36,507 nt of DNA from Cryomorphaceae bacterium (lineage in GTDB: Bacteria; Bacteroidota; Bacteroidia; Flavobacteriales; Schleiferiaceae): NCBI GenBank assembly GCA_024639785.1, contig JAHEGI010000010.1, positions 1 through 36,507 on the forward strand, written 5' to 3'. The notes below the pieces were generated by a model that was not told the DNA's origin, did no database searches, and saw only the letters and a program-made list of their open reading frames with translations. Shown here piece by piece: positions 33,211 through 36,507 of this stretch (its first letter is position 1; every line of letters begins with the position of its first letter). The position numbers and the translations under genes are program-made.

Positions 33211-33448
33211 TGTCTTGCAGCCCAAGTCCCTTTTGGCCGAACCCCGTAACCCATGATCGACTTGCAGGCCTCCCGTCATTCCAAAACGTGGTTCAGGAAT
33301 TACTGAACAAATATGAAGCTTGCGGATAATGCTCCATGCGAAGCTAAAAGCCAGCTTGGGGGGGTAATTGATACCCAATTCTTACTACTATGGCTCAAGA
33401 ATATCGTTTCTTAACACCTCAGGTCCCCAGAAAAATGCCATGCCCCAT
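33211..33448. other. Non-coding stretch up to the transposase junction
   Basis: No gene is supported. It holds an inverted repeat GTTCAG/CTGAAC (33291-33296 with 33303-33308) and a GGGTA/TACCC dyad near 33365. The plus-strand frame beginning at 33390 runs antisense into the transposase and is not trusted. Homology to the insertion sequence starts at about 33449. Confidence 0.45.
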
Positions 33449-33826
33449 GACATGGAATCGATCCGTTACCTGGACCGCGTTTGGGAAGGCTACTTGGCAG
33501 GCTTTTCGCATGTTAGAGGCCATGTCCATCGTGACTTCCTTTACTAATTCGCGATCGTGTTTGGCAATGAGGTGCAGGACTTCAGCAATCTTTTCTGATC
33601 GCGTGTTAGCGACCATGACCACTAGCTTGCCCTTGCGCCCTTCGGTGTCCCTAGAGCTGATAAACGTGTACAATTCGCCTTGTGACAGACTAGATTCATC
33701 AATGGCGAGGTGTGGAGAAATGTTTTCAGGAAATACCATATACTCCTGTGCATGAGTCGATTGCTTCCAGCTCCCAAAGCCATCCTTCTGACGCAGGTAG
33801 CATTTCCTTGCTTTCTTGGGTTTCAC
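33449..33826 (-). pseudogene. ISAon1-like transposase, 3'-truncated
   Basis: This is the catalytic-domain fragment of a DDE transposase. Recognisable parts are LAIDESSLSQGELYTFI with the first catalytic Asp, and VTMDMASNMRKACQVAFPNAVQVTDRFHV with the second. After DRFHV the frame runs nine unrelated residues to a stop at 33419, and the region with the final Glu is lost, so it cannot be active. The frame is open further upstream to about 33890 (with DNRLDPIATVAYYYK), overlapping the N-terminal protein gene in a +1-shifted frame, but has no ATG. Confidence 0.82.
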
Positions 33827-33866
33827 CTTGTAGTAGTACGCTACCGTAGCAATTGGATCTAAGCGA

Positions 33867-34235
33867 TTATCGACCTCTCTGTTTTAAAAAATCTGCCAAT
33901 TCAGCGGTAAACGTGGTGCCTTCAGCAAGAAAGGTGAAGTCCCTAGTGATCTGTTCTCCAGTTACTTTATGGCGCCAGCGACGGCGGCGCAGCTCCAAGA
34001 ACACGGGACGTCCACGAAGCGGAAAGTCTTGGATTCGCTTTGTAAAGAAACCTTTGCTTTCGTAGTCATCTCTGGAATAGCCCTGTGGCAATTCATTCTT
34101 CTCCTCGAAGACCACTTCGAGGTAGTCCTCGCCAGTTGGCTTATCGGTCTTGATTCCCGATTCAACAATTGAAAAGTACCTCAACAACTCCGCCGGAAAG
34201 ACGTACTGTAGTGCGCTCGTGTCAACCTCAGACAT
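33867..34235 (-). CDS. ISAon1-type transposase N-terminal region protein
   Basis: This 122-residue protein is complete (MSEVDTSALQYVFPAELL to FLKQRGR). It matches the small first gene of ISAon1-type elements, with FPLRGRPVFLELRRRRW and FTFLAEGTTF typical of the DNA-binding region. It ends at a T6A4 tract 40 bases before the visible part of the transposase, which is in the +1 frame. It probably is not useful here, since the transposase is truncated. Confidence 0.8.
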   Translation of the reverse strand: MSEVDTSALQYVFPAELLRYFSIVESGIKTDKPTGEDYLEVVFEEKNELPQGYSRDDYESKGFFTKRIQDFPLRGRPVFLELRRRRWRHKVTGEQITRDFTFLAEGTTFTAELADFLKQRGR

Positions 34236-34290
34236 TTTTCTTTTGAAGGTACCTCATTTACCCTCGCTCCCCATAAAAAGGACTTGACCC

Positions 34291-34482
34291 AAAGAAACCT
34301 TTGCTTTCGTAGTCATCTCTCGAATAGCCGTCCGGCAAATCATTCTTCTCCTCGAAGACCACTTCGAGGTAGTCCTCGCCAGTCGGCTTATCGGTCTTGA
34401 TGCCCGATTGAACTATTGAAAAGTACTTCAGCAACTCCGCCGGAAAGACGTACTGTAATGCGCTCGTGTCAACCTCAGACAT
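34291..34482 (-). pseudogene. Truncated ISAon1-type N-terminal protein (copy B)
   Basis: The first 64 codons are nearly identical to the gene at 33867-34235 up to ESKGFF. They then read into the end of copy A and stop at 34258. Confidence 0.8.
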
Positions 34483-34537
34483 TTTTCCTTTGAAGGTACC
34501 TTAAACTCGGCTGCTCCCCACAAAAAGGACTTGACCC
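34291..34537 (-). mobile_element. ISAon1-like insertion sequence, copy B, fragment
   Basis: This 247-bp piece is the first end of a second, slightly diverged copy. It runs from the inverted repeat end at 34537 (GGGTCAAGTCC on the minus strand) to about codon 64 of the N-terminal gene, where copy A takes over. The right edge at 34537/34538 abuts a fragment of the rhs core. Confidence 0.8.
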
Positions 34538-34562
34538 TTCTTCACGCCCGTGAGCTGCTGCG
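34538..34562 (-). repeat. 25-bp rhs-core fragment, repeated at the window edge
   Basis: The sequence is identical to 36483-36507, where it encodes QQLTGVKN of the Rhs protein. Here it lies downstream of the immunity gene and is cut by the insertion sequence. Because the other copy touches the window end, the full repeat length is unknown. Confidence 0.85.
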
Positions 34563-34578
34563 TGCCAAATTTTGCTTA

Positions 34579-35082
34579 TTACTCACAACGGCCAATATTA
34601 ATAATTTGGCAAATCTCCTTATATACTTCACAATCATTCTGAACCACAATATATCTAACTCCCTCCCAATCAAGACTGTAACAAATCTCACTATGCCGCC
34701 ATTCATTTTTAGGAAACAACCTTGGGGGAGTTTCTATATAATCGAGCTTATTGCGATCTATTTCCATTTGATGAAATAGTAGCTCAATCATTGACACCAA
34801 TTGCGCCTTTGAAACAACGATACTGTCTACCACGAAACTTTCACCATTCCGAACTTTATTATACAAAAATATATTTGTGTTATTTTTAGCATCTAGCCCA
34901 CCATAATATGCGAATTCTTTTTCTAGACCGATGGGATCACGTAGAACGGAAATTCGAAAATTAATATCACATAAAAATTGATCACTGAAAAAAGTATTTT
35001 CATTCTGAGAACAAGATAACATGACTGAGATAGTAGTTAATACAATTAGTATATTGATTAATCTATAATACTTCATATTCAT
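34579..35082 (-). CDS. Probable immunity lipoprotein for the Rhs toxin
   Basis: This 167-residue protein has a signal peptide ending in a lipobox (TISVMLSC), so it should be a lipoprotein in the periplasm or on a membrane. No family was recognised. It overlaps the rhs stop codon by 20 bases (an alternative ATG at 35076 also overlaps) and shares the same very AT-rich composition. It is placed exactly where Rhs immunity genes lie. The immunity role is inferred from position. Periplasmic exposure would suit a toxin that acts in the envelope or must be caught on entry. Confidence 0.7.
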   Translation of the reverse strand: MNMKYYRLINILIVLTTISVMLSCSQNENTFFSDQFLCDINFRISVLRDPIGLEKEFAYYGGLDAKNNTNIFLYNKVRNGESFVVDSIVVSKAQLVSMIELLFHQMEIDRNKLDYIETPPRLFPKNEWRHSEICYSLDWEGVRYIVVQNDCEVYKEICQIINIGRCE

Positions 35083-36507
35083 AATTATTATATTTTACAA
35101 TCATATTCGTACTAGGTATAAAAATGTACATGTAATTAGGTGATTGTGTAGGGAATTTTGTGTGAAAAAACATGAAATTAGCACGATCACCTTTATTGTC
35201 CTCATTTGGAATTCCATATTGATCAAATCCAGATGGATATGCCGGCCAGCCGGAGTATTTATCATACGGACCTGGATGTGTATGCCAACTTTCACTTAAG
35301 TAGGTATTGGGAAGGAACGTTAAAACGTAAATTTCAATTTCTGAACTAATTGATATTGAGTTATTACTTTGATTTGTTGACACAACACAGAATGAAGTTT
35401 TTGTTTTATAATTATTAAATTTACTAAAACCATATTCAACATCGGAATTAGCAGCAAATTTGAAAAATTTCATGGCATTCATTGAATTGGTTGAGACAAT
35501 ATTTTGTCGTTTGCCATCATTCTTGTCTGTAATTAGGGTATTCTCTTGTACAAAACTTCCATTTGTGCCATAATAATAGCTACTCAAAGTTTTACCATTA
35601 TCAGATAGTCTTACAATATCATCACCTGGTGCTTTTGTTATTGTGATTTTGCCAGTATTTTTTTCTACATCAATAATGTCATCGGATAAGCCACTTTTAT
35701 CAACTCTATGAATTGGATTATTTGATGAAAATTGATATGGTATGAAAAAGATATTATGCCCTTCCATCGCTAAAGGATCCACACTCAACCACACTCCGAT
35801 TTTATTTTGGTAGTACCTGGCGCCGTAATAGGCTAGTCCGGTTTCAGGGTCGAGTTCTTTGCCGTTAAAGCGGTAGGGGGAGCTGAAATTGAACGTATTG
35901 GCGTTCCATTGGTGCATTTCTTCTCCCCAGGGGGTGTAGACGAAGAATTCGTAGGCATAGCCGTCTTTTTCGGTTACTAGGTCCACATTGCCCAGGTAGT
36001 CCGGGTGGTACCAGAACAGAATTCGGTTGGTGATGTTCTCGGTGAGAGCGGTGCTGGTGGTGGAGGATGGCTGGAGTTCCGGATAAACGGATTCCATACG
36101 CGGTAAGGTTAGTGCCGTGGTATCCAATTCGGGTTGTTCCAGCGCGCGCAACACCTTCAATAGGTCCACAAGCGCTAGGTTTTGTGCGTTTGCCCGTGGG
36201 GAAGCCCCTTGAGCCTCCGCGCCACCATTCCCGTTGGGGTCGTAGTTAATGGAAATGTCCGTGGCCACGCGCTGCTGGTTCATGTAGTAGTGCTTTGACA
36301 CGCGGTCACCCCCCATGAACCCCGTGACCACATAGAAGGGATTCACATAGACGGTATAGGGATCTAGGTTATTCACATCATCGATGACCTGGTCGTTGAG
36401 GTAGACCGTCGAAGTGATCAGCGAGGACTTCATTATGCGCTCCCCCTGGTGGTCGTAGATGTAGTGGTGCACCCCCTGTTGGTTCTTCACGCCCGTGAGC
36501 TGCTGCG
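35063..36507 (-). CDS. Rhs protein C-terminal part with JAMM-like toxin tip (5' end outside window)
   Basis: The frame is open to the window edge, giving 481 or more residues. Counting from the Met-like codon at 36490, the conserved Rhs core is at about 206-267 (PYRFNGKELDPETGLAYYGARYY, then SVDPLAMEGHN and NPIHRVDKSG). The remaining 205 residues are the variable tip. The tip contains SWHTHP (401-406), followed by S-G-F-D (420-423) and acidic residues upstream (Glu383/Glu385), a JAMM-like HxHP...SxxD metal site as in JAB toxins. The DNA turns sharply AT-rich from about 35780, at the core/tip border, pointing to a swapped tip. The peptidase activity is inferred. Confidence 0.87.
   Translation of the reverse strand, partial: QQLTGVKNQQGVHHYIYDHQGERIMKSSLITSTVYLNDQVIDDVNNLDPYTVYVNPFYVVTGFMGGDRVSKHYYMNQQRVATDISINYDPNGNGGAEAQGASPRANAQNLALVDLLKVLRALEQPELDTTALTLPRMESVYPELQPSSTTSTALTENITNRILFWYHPDYLGNVDLVTEKDGYAYEFFVYTPWGEEMHQWNANTFNFSSPYRFNGKELDPETGLAYYGARYYQNKIGVWLSVDPLAMEGHNIFFIPYQFSSNNPIHRVDKSGLSDDIIDVEKNTGKITITKAPGDDIVRLSDNGKTLSSYYYGTNGSFVQENTLITDKNDGKRQNIVSTNSMNAMKFFKFAANSDVEYGFSKFNNYKTKTSFCVVSTNQSNNSISISSEIEIYVLTFLPNTYLSESWHTHPGPYDKYSGWPAYPSGFDQYGIPNEDNKGDRANFMFFHTKFPTQSPNYMYIFIPSTNMIVKYNNYEYEVL

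Larger units (their letters stand above)
33449..34290 (-). mobile_element. ISAon1-like insertion sequence, copy A, truncated
   Basis: Read on the minus strand, the element starts at 34290 with GGGTCAAGTCC, identical to the end of copy B. It carries the two-gene layout of ISAon1-type elements (ISL3-related): an N-terminal protein and then the DDE transposase. Homology stops abruptly after DRFHV at about 33449, so the second half of the transposase and the other inverted repeat are missing. It abuts copy B directly, as if inserted into it. Confidence 0.8.

Noticed and set aside
33390-33755. Plus-strand frame starting MAQEYRFLTPQVP as a truncated mobilisation gene
   Set aside because: After about 20 codons it is antisense to the transposase, and the short N-terminus has no recognisable family.

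Overview
The window looks like a chromosomal segment of a fairly GC-rich member of the Bacteroidota, probably a flavobacterium-like lineage. This rests on repeated TAnnTTTG promoter boxes, a DUF1599 gene beside a DoxX gene, a YugP-type protease, a DPP-IV, an ISAon1-like insertion sequence, a Bacteroidota-style Rhs gene and a possible type IX secretion C-terminus at the left edge. Order-level placement is uncertain.

The first two thirds (1-29721) is compact housekeeping DNA: an Smr protein, RNase P RNA, a DEAD-box RNA helicase, thioredoxin reductase, tRNA-Pro, an FAD oxidoreductase, an NrtR-like regulator, a POT peptide transporter, DPP-IV and a D-2-hydroxyacid dehydrogenase. A minus-strand operon follows (YugP protease, acetyltransferase, SOUL protein). 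Then comes a plus-strand operon (surE, small membrane protein, lpxB, SpoIID-like, comEC), a minus-strand pair (folP and a membrane protein) and a plus-strand run (DUF1599, DoxX, orphan ABC permease, tpiA, prmA, a 1507-residue exported protein). Many neighbours overlap by ATGA, and two convergent pairs overlap tail to tail.

The main unexplained feature in this part is 4340-4996. It is a roughly 650-nt purine-rich stretch without a convincing gene. It has a well-spaced promoter in front, a terminator at the end, and many small hairpins closed by GNRA tetraloops. I read it as a large structured non-coding RNA that I cannot assign to a known family.

From the tRNA-Arg at 29881 rightward the DNA is accessory. 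An integrated mobile element or its remnant carries an unknown 310-residue protein, an excisionase-like HTH protein, a small protein and a RepA-like ATPase. Around these lie phased direct repeats and a cluster of CGTAACA/TGTTACG palindromes resembling a replication origin or operator array. No integrase is visible. Two nested, truncated ISAon1-like copies follow. The right end holds the 3' end of an rhs gene whose AT-rich tip encodes a JAMM-like (HTHP...SxxD) toxin domain, followed by a probable immunity lipoprotein. A 25-bp piece of the rhs core recurs downstream of the immunity gene, cut by the insertion sequence, which suggests rhs tip displacement.
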